A stretch of DNA of 64,000 bases, from NCBI GenBank assembly GCA_036504535.1, contig DASXUY010000009.1, forward strand, positions 124,001 through 188,000. The letters are read 5' to 3'. The stretch comes from JARLGU01 sp036504535 (GTDB taxonomy: Bacteria > Armatimonadota > Armatimonadia > Armatimonadales > Capsulimonadaceae). How positions within the stretch are numbered: position 1 is the first letter of the stretch; each line of letters opens with the position of its first letter. A program made the translations under genes and the position numbers. Positions 1 through 6,871 of this stretch are shown in pieces. A model generated the notes under the pieces. That model had not been told where the DNA came from. It made no database searches and was given only the letters and a program-made list of their open reading frames with translations.

Positions 1-119
1 GGCGCTTCCTGTCTCGCTCCACGTTGCGACCGGTCGGGCTCTCCCAAAAGGGCCGCACATGCGATAGCCATCGCTACCGTTGCCGCTGCGCCAAATATCG
101 CCTCTCTCCGAGTTCTCAC
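1..119 (-). CDS. N-terminus of an unidentified exported protein (partial)
   Basis: A GTG codon at 119-117 overlaps the TGA stop of the metallophosphoesterase upstream (GTGA, 4-bp overlap), and the frame stays open to the window edge, giving 39 residues. The start reads MRTRREAIFGAAA, followed by an Ala/Val/Ile-rich hydrophobic stretch up to about residue 26 and then a polar, charged segment. This is a signal peptide or single membrane anchor. The TRREAIF start loosely resembles a twin-arginine motif. The 4-bp stop/start overlap suggests translational coupling and an operon with the phosphoesterase. The rest of the gene lies outside the window, so no function can be given. The start and the frame are directly visible; that it is a real gene is an inference from the overlap and the signal-like sequence. 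Confidence 0.6.
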   Translation of the reverse strand, partial: MRTRREAIFGAAATVAMAIACAALLGEPDRSQRGARQEA

Positions 120-1594
120 GGCTTGCTTCCCCGTGGCGCTACGCTGTAGCTGAACGCGACGTCACCGCTATGCTGGGTAGCGTTTTCGTCTTTCGGCAGA
201 TACTGGCGCACATATTCGACTGTCGCTGAATCCGCAGCCACCTTAACCCGCACATAGCCGGAGTTTGGCCGTTTGTCTCCACGCTGATACGCTTCGAAGT
301 TGTACGACGCGTAGTTAGGATCGGCAGGCTCCGCAAGGGTCTGGTAGGTAACGCCGTCCAGTTCCTGATGAGCGAAGATATGATCGTGCCCTTGGAACAC
401 GACGCTGACGCCGTTCTTCACGAAAAGCTGATGCAGCGGCATAGCCCAGCCCGGCCGCTTGGACGCAAACAGATCCTGTCCATTCTTGTCGCGCCCACCC
501 CATTCGAACAGCGGCACCTCTTCAATTCCGCCGCGCCCAGTCCCCAGGATGTGATGATTGAAGACAAACTTGTACTTCGCGTTGCTGCTTTCAAGAGTCT
601 TCGCGAGCCACTTATACTGCGAGTCCCCAAGCATGCTCTCCCACAGGTTCCGCGGCTTTTCACCGCCACCATAGGGATTGTCGACCGCCTTCGACGAGTG
701 CCAGTACGGATCGATCACCACAAAAAGCGCGTCGCCCCATGTCCATGCGTAGTAGTCGCGCAGCAGACCGATATGCGGCACAGGCTCGGCGTCGCCAGTG
801 TATATTCCACCCGTGTCTGGCAACGCGAACAACGAGTTGCGTGCCGTTTGTGCCCAAACAGCCACATTGTCCGGCGTGCCATCCAGGTTCGCGGCTGACG
901 CTTGCTCGTGGTTGCCATTGACGAGAAAAAGCGGAACACTTTGGGCGAGTTGACCAAGGAAAGCGCGCTGAAAGAGGTAGACACGCTGAACTTCGGACGA
1001 GTTCACGGTACGCAAAGTGTCCACGCTAAAGTCATCCCCCAGCAAAAGATAGAAGTCGGGACGGTCGAGAGAAACTGCGGCCAGCGTTTGCAGATACAGA
1101 CTGGAGTCGAACTGCTGGGGCCTTTCGGGATGCGAGTCTCCCTGAAGGGCAAATGTGAACGCTTGCCCAAGAGCGCGCTGGGTATGAATGGTGCCTTCGC
1201 GCACATCAAACACCCCTGTTTCGCCACGCTTCGCAATACTCAGCCGATAGAAATACTGCTTGTCGGGTTTCAGGCCCTTGATTTGCATTTCCCAAGGAGT
1301 CGATGCTGTAAGCGCTAATGACGCTAACTTGTGCGTTAGCGCCGTCGCCGTTTCGCCATATTCGACGGCCGCAGACGCGTCAGATGCGCTCAGCACATTC
1401 AGCGTAACTGACGTGTCCGTGGGACAGCCGAGAACAACGCTCAGTTCTGCTTGCGTCTGCACTACACCCGGCAACGGTAGTTCGCGGGCGGACCGGATGT
1501 GCCCACCACCACGCCCACCGCCCCCTTGCGCGAGCGCCACAAGTGAGTGCCCAACGAGGACGGTGACTACGAGTATAGATGAGAAAACCTTCAT
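116..1594 (-). CDS. secreted metallophosphoesterase, purple-acid-phosphatase-like
   Basis: 492 residues. The first 22 form a signal peptide ending in ALA, followed by a glycine-rich stretch. Residues about 50-140 look like a fibronectin/purple-acid-phosphatase N domain (SLALTASTPWEMQIKGLKP then a YFYRLS strand). From about 147 the calcineurin-like metallophosphoesterase domain shows the metal-ligand blocks in order: GDSH, LLGDD, NGNHE, FNHH and GHDH. These motifs define a two-metal phosphoesterase; the family hydrolyses phosphate mono- or diesters, and export suggests phosphate scavenging outside the cytoplasm. The start ATG is preceded by AGGCGG at a suitable distance. Its stop overlaps the next gene (1-119), so the two are probably cotranscribed. 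The exact substrate cannot be read from the sequence. Confidence 0.9.
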   Translation of the reverse strand: MKVFSSILVVTVLVGHSLVALAQGGGGRGGGHIRSARELPLPGVVQTQAELSVVLGCPTDTSVTLNVLSASDASAAVEYGETATALTHKLASLALTASTPWEMQIKGLKPDKQYFYRLSIAKRGETGVFDVREGTIHTQRALGQAFTFALQGDSHPERPQQFDSSLYLQTLAAVSLDRPDFYLLLGDDFSVDTLRTVNSSEVQRVYLFQRAFLGQLAQSVPLFLVNGNHEQASAANLDGTPDNVAVWAQTARNSLFALPDTGGIYTGDAEPVPHIGLLRDYYAWTWGDALFVVIDPYWHSSKAVDNPYGGGEKPRNLWESMLGDSQYKWLAKTLESSNAKYKFVFNHHILGTGRGGIEEVPLFEWGGRDKNGQDLFASKRPGWAMPLHQLFVKNGVSVVFQGHDHIFAHQELDGVTYQTLAEPADPNYASYNFEAYQRGDKRPNSGYVRVKVAADSATVEYVRQYLPKDENATQHSGDVAFSYSVAPRGSKP

Positions 1595-1737
1595 GGTAAC
1601 CGCCTGGTGAGTTGGGCTTGAATGCAGTTATTGACGACATATCAGGCTCAAATGTTCGTATTTGCGGGCATCATGGAGTAAATTTAGCAGGGGAACATGA
1701 AGATGGCATGAAAGATTGGGCGAATCGAATCATTCGA

Positions 1738-2034
1738 TTACGGCACCCACCAGCGATACGATTCGACCTGGTGGCCAAACCCGGCGGCGACGAGGCTGTC
1801 ACGCCAGTCGATCTTAGCTATGGCGATGGCTTTATTGAGCTTCTCCAGGTCCCCTTCCGAGAGCTTGAGCACAGCATACCGAATGCGCTCGAAATGCTCA
1901 GGCGTGGTGCCGTGCCAGAGGGGCAAATTGTCGGCGCATTCTCGCTCCAAGAGTTCAGCGACAACACGTGCGTCTTCGAGATCGGGGAACAGCTTGTTGA
2001 CGCGTTCTGCCGTGTCAGGGCTGAGTGGGATCAT
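1738..2034 (-). CDS. conserved hypothetical protein, about 98 aa
   Basis: A small cytoplasmic protein with no signal peptide or membrane segment. It is rich in charged residues and predicted helices (SPDTAERVNKLFPD, then ARVVAELLEREC) and ends in an aromatic tail (ESYRWWVP). I do not recognise the family. A GTG at 2052 would add six residues; ATG at 2034 is preferred here because the conserved-looking sequence starts at MIPLSPDTAERV, but neither start has a clear ribosome binding site. It lies 27 bp downstream of the GNAT gene stop on the same strand, so they may be cotranscribed. The composition is protein-like and the codon use matches neighbours. Confidence 0.65.
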   Translation of the reverse strand: MIPLSPDTAERVNKLFPDLEDARVVAELLERECADNLPLWHGTTPEHFERIRYAVLKLSEGDLEKLNKAIAIAKIDWRDSLVAAGFGHQVESYRWWVP

Positions 2035-2061
2035 GTGCGTTAGCCCAGTCACGCGGTAGTT

Positions 2062-2505
2062 TCACTTGGGTGAGGCCCATTCCATGTAACGATGGATGAC
2101 GTCGCTGGTAGTGTCCTTGAAACCCAGGCGAAGCAGAAGTGGGCGAGCACGGCTCAGATTCAAGAGCCTCACGATAATAGGTAAATTCCGCGTCGTCGCT
2201 TCCGTTAGCGTCGCTTGAATGAGTTGAGTTCCAACTCCGCGCCGCTGAAAATCAGAAAGCAGAAAGACAGACCTGAGAAACAGCGCATCGTCGTGCTCCT
2301 CGCGACTGAAGCACCCTGCACGAACGCCGTCGACGTGCACGATTTCGAGCTTCACGTCCCACCACGTTCGGCTGAAAAATCGGTCCTGCATGGCTTCGTC
2401 CCACGCCCCGAACTGCCGTTCAACCACGTCGCGGTAGGCCTCATGGTGAGCCTGCCGACAAAACTCTCGATCCTCTTCCAGCGCTGGACTTAACGTCACT
2501 TCCAT
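2062..2505 (-). CDS. GNAT-family N-acetyltransferase
   Basis: 147 residues, the usual length for a single GNAT domain. The acetyl-CoA-binding motif A is visible around residues 82-95 as VFLLSDFQRRGVGTQLI (the Q/R-x-x-G-x-G/A loop), and motif B follows with the typical C-terminal LLLRLGF block (residues about 123-130). The family transfers an acetyl group from acetyl-CoA to an amine on a small molecule, peptide or protein; nothing here defines the substrate. It is cytoplasmic. The unknown 98-aa protein follows on the same strand. About 560 bp of apparently non-coding DNA lie upstream, to the ferritin gene on the other strand. Confidence 0.85.
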   Translation of the reverse strand: MEVTLSPALEEDREFCRQAHHEAYRDVVERQFGAWDEAMQDRFFSRTWWDVKLEIVHVDGVRAGCFSREEHDDALFLRSVFLLSDFQRRGVGTQLIQATLTEATTRNLPIIVRLLNLSRARPLLLRLGFKDTTSDVIHRYMEWASPK

Positions 2506-3062
2506 CCCATTTCCTCGTAGCTTTCACTCGGTCAGGGCAACAGCGCCGTCGCCAACATCGAACTTCATACGTACCGTAGCAGTAAAGATGCGTTCGGAGC
2601 GAACGCCATATCCTGTTTGTTAAGGCTGAGTCGTAGGCGGGCATGGCGACTTTCGGTGCGCGGAAAGGGTGAATTCACGGCAGCCGCTCATCCAGGCTCA
2701 GCATAGTCAGGACTATAACAAAGATACCACAGCAAACGGCATATTGACGCCGCTCTAGGCAACACAATGCTTGGGCGAATGGAATCATTTTTTCGGCCAC
2801 GATGTCCACGTCAAAGACAGTGATTGTAGGATAAGACCGAAGGGAACTAATACGCAGTTAGTTAAGGTAACCTAAGATGAGTGATGACAGCCCCACGGAC
2901 TCGGTCGAGCGTCGTTGGGTTGGCTATCCGCTTCGGAATTCGATGAGCGCACGCACGTCGAGCCATCCTCTCAGGCTGTGGACCACTAGCATCTATGAGC
3001 TAAAACAGCCTCGCAACCGCACATCGTTGTCACCAAAGGCGCAACTTGAAAGGTACTACACT
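2506..3062. other. intergenic region between divergent GNAT and ferritin genes
   Basis: About 560 bp with no convincing gene. An open frame in the ferritin frame starts at ATG 2877, but its translation is not ferritin-like and ferritin has a good start at 3063. The only notable element is the imperfect palindrome at 2857-2875, listed separately. The region must hold the promoters of both divergent genes. Confidence 0.6.
2857..2875. promoter_or_regulatory. candidate iron box upstream of ferritin
   Basis: The 19 bp here end in GTAACCTAA and match 14 of 19 positions of the DtxR/IdeR consensus (TTAGGTTAG-type arms, then CTAACCTAA) when compared by eye. It is an imperfect inverted repeat (TTAG-TTA and TAA-CCTAA). 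It lies 188 bp upstream of the ferritin start, plausibly in a promoter zone. Ferritin genes are classic targets of iron regulators, but no such regulator is in the window, so this is a hint only. Confidence 0.3.
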
Positions 3063-3554
3063 ATGATTGCCCCCATTATCGTTGACGAGATCAACAAACA
3101 GATCCAGCGCGAGTACGCCAACGCTTACGCGTACAAAGGCGTGGCGCTCTACTTCGAAAGCCTTAATCTCCACGGAATATCCCGCTTTATGTTCCAGCAG
3201 GACAAAGAGGAGCAGGAGCACGCCGACAAGCTGATCAAGCACCTCGTTGACCGCGGCGGAAACGTGACACTGGGCGCTCTCCCACTGGCGGCGACGTCCT
3301 ACGACGATCCCCTCCAAGCCGCTCTCACGGTCAAAGGGATGGAAGAGGACACCACTAGCCATATTCACGAACTCTATGCTCTTGCCCAGCAACAGAACGA
3401 CTATGCGCTTCAAGTATTGCTGCACTGGTTTATCGAGGAGCAGGTCGAGGAGCTAGCCTGGTCGGCGGAACTAGCTGAGCTAATGGGCCAGTTCAGCGCG
3501 CATCCCGGCCAGCTGCACATGCTCGACCACCACTGGGGCAAGCGCGTGAAGTAG
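3063..3554 (+). CDS. ftnA: bacterial non-heme ferritin
   Basis: 163 residues from ATG 3063, the normal length for FtnA-type ferritins. The ferroxidase residues fall at the same positions as in E. coli FtnA: E17, E50, H53, E94, Q127 and E130, with the QQDKEEQEHADKL block around residues 45-57. The protein oxidises Fe(II) and stores ferric iron in a 24-subunit cytoplasmic shell. A GAAAGG ribosome binding site lies 9 bases before ATG 3063. The open frame extends upstream to 2877, but those 62 residues are not ferritin-like and would be an unusual extension, so I reject that start. It is followed 27 bp later by the first of three tmRNA-related repeats, whose hairpin may also serve as its terminator. 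Confidence 0.93.
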   Translation: MIAPIIVDEINKQIQREYANAYAYKGVALYFESLNLHGISRFMFQQDKEEQEHADKLIKHLVDRGGNVTLGALPLAATSYDDPLQAALTVKGMEEDTTSHIHELYALAQQQNDYALQVLLHWFIEEQVEELAWSAELAELMGQFSAHPGQLHMLDHHWGKRVK

Positions 3555-3580
3555 TAGCGAGTGATGGTACCGCTGTTCCC

Positions 3581-3636
3581 CACCAACGGCCCGCTCTCCA
3601 CAACCGGAAGGCGGGTCGCCGGCGGTATTGGTGGAG
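3581..3636. repeat. diverged copy (R1) of the tmRNA 3'-end/hairpin repeat
   Basis: Begins CACCAACGGCCCGCTCTCC, identical over 19 bases to R2 (4142) and R3 (4939). It then keeps CCGGAAGGCGGG and TTGGTGGAG but diverges between and after. It can form the same hairpin (GGCCCGC pairing with GCGGGTC). It follows the ferritin stop and so sits like a terminator for ferritin. It is the oldest-looking of three copies; see R2 and R3. Confidence 0.75.
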
Positions 3637-3663
3637 AGGCGGAACCGCTGAGATAGCGGCACG

Positions 3664-4089
3664 ATGATTACCAAATGCGACAAGAAAACCTCAGATGCGT
3701 TTCATTCCCTTATGGCTGCCAGCCAGGCAGTTATTAGTCCTATCGATCTTTTTGTTAAGATGGGTAAATTGAAACCCAAGCAAGTCGAAGATTGGCGATT
3801 CGGCCGCATCGCATTCTTGGAAGCTGCGGTCGAAGGTAGTTTGCCCGAAATAGGCAGAATTCTCCGCAAGCTTGCCGAACTTGGTGCCAATGCAGGACTA
3901 AAGCAAAGCCGCACCGTCTATATGCGGTGGGGTAAAGGATCGAAAGGTCAACTCAGATTTAGCAAAACTGGCGATATAAACGTTGAAGCGGCTTGGTCAA
4001 CTCATTACATGAATGCCTACTTGGTGGATCGAGGCAAAAGGACTATTACGGATATCACCCAAAACGATCCTGCACATGAGCCAGCATAG
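3664..4089 (+). CDS. hypothetical protein between tmRNA-type repeats, 141 aa
   Basis: A cytoplasmic-looking protein with no signal or membrane segment. Visible features are a helical N-terminal half (SPIDLFVKMGKLKP, then a run of LRKLAELGANAGL) and a basic C-terminal half with YMRWGKGSKGQLRFSKTGD and AAWSTHY. The lysine/glycine-rich RWGKGSKGQLRFS block suggests nucleic-acid or phosphate binding, but that is only an impression. I do not recognise the family. The start ATG 3664 has a weak ribosome binding site. Its base composition is lower in GC than that of the flanking housekeeping genes. It is flanked by R1 (3581) and R2 (4139), so it looks like one of two small cassettes inserted next to ssrA. 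Confidence 0.65.
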   Translation: MITKCDKKTSDAFHSLMAASQAVISPIDLFVKMGKLKPKQVEDWRFGRIAFLEAAVEGSLPEIGRILRKLAELGANAGLKQSRTVYMRWGKGSKGQLRFSKTGDINVEAAWSTHYMNAYLVDRGKRTITDITQNDPAHEPA

Positions 4090-4138
4090 CATCGAGCGAA
4101 ACCATCACCCCCACTCGCTTCCCGCAGCTTCGCCCCAA

Positions 4139-4213
4139 ACGCACCAACGGCCCGCTCTCCGTTTCCGGAAGGCGGGCCGATGGCGTTTCTGGTGGAGGCG
4201 GAGGGAATTGAAC
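4139..4213. repeat. tmRNA 3'-end direct repeat (R2), att-like
   Basis: A 75-bp block that matches R3 (4936-5010) at 73 positions; the mismatches are A/C after GCGGGCCG and T/A in GGCGTT(T/A)C. The last 24-27 bases duplicate the 3' acceptor/T-arm end of ssrA (TGGTGGAGGCGGAGGGAATT then GAAC) and identity stops inside the T-loop. The rest is the hairpin downstream of ssrA (CGGCCCGC pairing with GCGGGCCG). Duplication of a tRNA or tmRNA 3' end is the usual mark of integration by a tyrosine recombinase. The interval R2-R3 is 797 bp and holds only mntA-hepT. Confidence 0.85.
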
Positions 4214-4265
4214 GCTGCGATGTGGCAGCTCGCGGTATAATTCACTCACTTAATAGGACACAATC

Positions 4266-4565
4266 ATGAGCTTCCGTATCGATGTCAACGTAGAAGAAAT
4301 AACTGCATTCTGCCAGCGAAGCCACATTCGTCGAGCCGCCTTTTTCGGTTCCGTGCTGCGTGACGATTTTCGACCAGACAGCGACGTAGACGTCCTCGTA
4401 GAGTTTGAACCCGAGTACAAACTTGGCTTCTTCGAACTAGCACGTATCCAACGCGAGTTCTCTGGCATCATCGGACGTCAGTCAGATTTCAGGACCCCCG
4501 AAGATATCGGTCGCCATATGCGCGAACGGGTCCTCGCCGAAGCTGAGGTCGTTTATGCTGCCTGA
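4266..4565 (+). CDS. mntA: MntA-type nucleotidyltransferase antitoxin
   Basis: 99 residues with the minimal nucleotidyltransferase signature GSx10DxD seen exactly: GS at residues 27-28, then DVD in FRPDSDVDVLVEF. In characterised MntA/HepT pairs this enzyme adds AMP to a tyrosine of the partner HEPN ribonuclease and silences it. It is cytoplasmic. It overlaps hepT by 11 bp (stop at 4563-4565, hepT ATG at 4555), the typical layout of these modules. The pair is the whole gene content between repeats R2 and R3, so it was probably acquired as a unit. Confidence 0.9.
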   Translation: MSFRIDVNVEEITAFCQRSHIRRAAFFGSVLRDDFRPDSDVDVLVEFEPEYKLGFFELARIQREFSGIIGRQSDFRTPEDIGRHMRERVLAEAEVVYAA

Positions 4566-4899
4566 TCAAGACATTGAGCGGTTGCTTCACATTCGTGACG
4601 CCGCGCGCAATATCGGCCAGTTTGTGAACGGTGTGTCCGAACAGCAATTCATGGAGTCAGACCTAATACAGCACGCAGTCATTAACTGTCTTTTCATCAT
4701 TGGCGAAGTCGCTACGCGAATCACGGACGCGACACGAGATACTTACCACGAAATTGAGTGGGATGATATTAGGGGCATGCGGAACAGACTGGCGCACGCG
4801 TACTTCGATATTAATCTCGGAATTGTCTGGTATTCCGCCACCGTCGACACACCACGGCTCCTTACGACCGTTGAGCAGATTATCGACAGTAATCGCTAG
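4555..4899 (+). CDS. hepT: HepT-type HEPN ribonuclease toxin
   Basis: 114 residues, the family's normal size (DUF86/HEPN). The ribonuclease motif Rx4HxY is intact near residue 80: the run MRNRLAHAYF holds R-NRLA-H-A-Y. The upstream helix NCLFIIGEVATRI is also typical. HEPN toxins cut RNA; the tyrosine of the motif is the residue modified by MntA in studied systems. The gene starts inside the end of mntA, implying coupled translation. Both catalytic motifs of the pair are intact, so the system may be active. Confidence 0.9.
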   Translation: MLPDQDIERLLHIRDAARNIGQFVNGVSEQQFMESDLIQHAVINCLFIIGEVATRITDATRDTYHEIEWDDIRGMRNRLAHAYFDINLGIVWYSATVDTPRLLTTVEQIIDSNR

Positions 4900-4935
4900 A
4901 TGCTGGCATTTCTTCCCCGTTCAGCTCCCCCCATA

Positions 4936-5010
4936 ACGCACCAACGGCCCGCTCTCCGTTTCCGGAAGGCGGGCCGCTGGCGTTACTGGTGGAGGCGGAG
5001 GGAATTGAAC
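4936..5010. repeat. tmRNA 3'-end repeat (R3), the copy within intact ssrA
   Basis: The copy of the 75-bp repeat that belongs to the functional tmRNA gene: positions 4987-5010 are the 3' end of ssrA (minus strand) and 4936-4986 are the hairpin just downstream. It is 73/75 identical to R2. The hairpin (CGGCCCGC/GCGGGCCG stem) may terminate both ssrA and the convergent hepT transcript; there is no long T tract. Confidence 0.85.
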
Positions 5011-5383
5011 CCTCGTCCTAAGTAGCGAAGACCAAGGCGTCTACAAGCTTAGTTCCTATTTTGAATTGAACGCTTTTGACCCCCAGGAACAGGGTTCGCC
5101 AGCGCGGGAAGACCTGAAAGTCCCTCCCGGCCGATCCTCGGTCTCCGGAAAGCAAGCCCGCATAATTACGCCCAAATCTCACCGGCAGGCGGGGTGAGTT
5201 GGACGGGCCGGCTAAAAGCCGACGCTATCCGGTAACTTGTTTAAGGTTACGCGGCCAGCGCATAGCTGCGCTGGGTCACGAAGTTTGTGTTCGCGTTTGT
5301 TTTTTTGCCGCTTTTTACGAGGCCAACGGCTCCTCGGCTTGCAACCCAGGCAATCAGTCTCCCAGTCGAAACCTGTCGCCCCC
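4987..5383 (-). ncRNA. ssrA: tmRNA (ssrA), trans-translation RNA
   Basis: About 397 nt. The 5' end GGGGGCG pairs over 7 bp with CGCCTCC near the 3' end, which closes with ACCA. The 5' part carries the conserved ACAGGTTTCGACTGGGAGAC block and the GTTGGCCTCGTAAAAAGC segment found before the resume codon in other tmRNAs. The T-arm is GAGGGTTCAATTCCCTC. By alignment of that segment with E. coli tmRNA, the resume codon is GCG, giving the encoded tag ANTNFVTQRSYALAA followed by TAA (frame fixed by the ALAA-stop end). tmRNA rescues stalled ribosomes together with SmpB and marks the product for proteolysis. The 3' end is duplicated at R2 and, less exactly, at R1. Confidence 0.96.
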
Positions 5384-5470
5384 ATGGTTGAGATATTGAT
5401 TGTACCCTCTTACGTGGGCACAATAACATAACGATTCTAGCAGGCATTTTGTTCCATCTCAGATTGCCCG

Positions 5471-5520
5471 CAAAACAAAAAGGGCAGCGCCAAGCGAAAC
5501 TCGCTTAACGCCACCCTTTC
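5471..5520 (-). terminator. intrinsic terminator of sucAB
   Basis: On the minus strand, downstream of the sucB stop, GGGTGGCG-TT-AAGCGA pairs with TCGCTT-GG-CGCTGCCC around a short GTT loop when G-U pairs are allowed, making a nearly continuous 16-bp stem, followed by TTTTTGTTTTG. This is a textbook intrinsic terminator. Confidence 0.85.
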
Positions 5521-5584
5521 ACAGAAATGGCCCGCCCGGCCATTGAGGGCATCCTAATACGCCCTCGTCTATCCATTACCCACC

Positions 5585-6871
5585 CTACCCGTTCAGCAGC
5601 AAGTTCTCAGGGTCTTCGAGGAGTTCCTTGATCCGCACCAGGAAGCGAACTGCTTCGCTGCCGTCGATGATGCGGTGGTCGTACGAGAGAGCCAGGTACA
5701 TCATCGGTCGGATTACCACTTCGCCGCCCACGGCGATGGGGCGGTCCATGATCTTGTGCATGCCCAGGATACCTACCTGCGGCGCATTCAAAATCGGCGT
5801 CGACATCAGCGATCCGAAGATGCCGCCGTTGGTGATGGTGAACGTTCCGCCTTGCAGATCGGCGAGGCTGAGCTTGTTGTCTCGTGCCTTGGTGGCGACG
5901 TCGACGATATCCTTCTCGATCTGAGCAAACGACTTGCGGTCGGCGTCGCGAACGACTGGTACCACGAGGCCCTGGTCGGTCGATACAGCCACACCGATAT
6001 CGTAGTACTTCTTGATCACGACTTCGTTGTTCTGGATCTCGGAATTGACCATCGGGAACGCTTTAAGGGCACCGACAGCGGCCTTGGTGAAGAACGACAT
6101 GAAGCCGAGGTTCACACCGTTGCGCTCTTTGAACGAGTCCTTGCGGCGCTTGCGGACATCCATGATCGCGGTCATGTCGACCTCGTTGAATGTCGTAAGC
6201 ATGGCCGCTGTATGCTGCGCTTCCACCAAACGATGCGCAATCGTCTGACGGCGACGCGTCATCGGCACACGCTCTTCAGCACGCGATGGATCGCTCACAG
6301 TCTCGACAACGCGCGGTGCGGGCGGCGCGACTGGGCGAGGCGCCTGAACTGCTGGAGGCGCGACGGGTTCGGCATCCGCGCGAGCCTGGCCGAGGACGGT
6401 GGCGGTCTTCGGCTCTTCGGCGCGCTTTTCAATATACTGCGCGACATCTTCTTTGGTCACGCGGCCGTTCGGTCCGGTCCCGGCGACGAGCTTTAGATCC
6501 AGCCCGTTCTCTTCTGCCAACTTCTTGGCGACAGGTGACGCGGAAGTAGGAGAAGCGACAGCTTCAGCTGGCGCTGGCGTAGCCGCAACAGCGACCGTAG
6601 CGGCAACCGCAGAAGCGGAGCCGTTTGCGGATGCGCCGTCGCCGATGATGCCAATCACTTCGCCGACACTGACAGTGTCGCCTTCTTTACGGGTCAGTTC
6701 GGTGAGGATACCGTCAGCTTCGGCGGTGACCTCGATATTAACCTTATCGGTTTCTAGTTCAACAAGTGCGTCGCCAGTGGTTACCTTATCGCCCGGCTTC
6801 TTGACCCATTTTCCAACTGTGGCCTCGACAACCGATTCGCCCAACTGCGGTACGCGTATCTCAAGCGGCAT
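5585..6871 (-). CDS. sucB: 2-oxoglutarate dehydrogenase E2, dihydrolipoyl succinyltransferase
   Basis: 428 residues. Lipoyl domain 1-77 with the lipoyl lysine K43 in ELETDKVNIEV; an Ala/Pro linker; a peripheral-subunit-binding domain about 107-152 (SPVAKKLAEENG, GPNGRVTKEDV); a second Ala/Pro linker; and the catalytic acyltransferase domain from about 200 to the end, with the active-site block SYDHRIIDG (H399, D403). E2 transfers the succinyl group from the E1-bound intermediate to CoA in the TCA cycle. The lipoyl motif TDKVNIEV and the pairing with SucA favour the 2-oxoglutarate over the pyruvate complex. It overlaps sucA by 11 bp, so the two are translationally coupled, and a strong terminator follows. 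The E3 subunit gene is not in the window. Confidence 0.96.
   Translation of the reverse strand: MPLEIRVPQLGESVVEATVGKWVKKPGDKVTTGDALVELETDKVNIEVTAEADGILTELTRKEGDTVSVGEVIGIIGDGASANGSASAVAATVAVAATPAPAEAVASPTSASPVAKKLAEENGLDLKLVAGTGPNGRVTKEDVAQYIEKRAEEPKTATVLGQARADAEPVAPPAVQAPRPVAPPAPRVVETVSDPSRAEERVPMTRRRQTIAHRLVEAQHTAAMLTTFNEVDMTAIMDVRKRRKDSFKERNGVNLGFMSFFTKAAVGALKAFPMVNSEIQNNEVVIKKYYDIGVAVSTDQGLVVPVVRDADRKSFAQIEKDIVDVATKARDNKLSLADLQGGTFTITNGGIFGSLMSTPILNAPQVGILGMHKIMDRPIAVGGEVVIRPMMYLALSYDHRIIDGSEAVRFLVRIKELLEDPENLLLNG

Noticed and set aside
2877..3062. N-terminal extension of ferritin from ATG 2877
   Set aside because: The 62 extra residues do not resemble ferritin, while ATG 3063 has a good ribosome binding site and gives conserved numbering.
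3581..5010. Integron-like cassette array with its own integrase
   Set aside because: The repeats contain the tmRNA 3' end, not attC-type sites, and no tyrosine or serine recombinase gene lies nearby.
5675..6496. Long plus-strand open frame inside sucB (273 codons)
   Set aside because: Frame shadow of the E2 coding sequence; composition and lack of motifs show it is not a gene.
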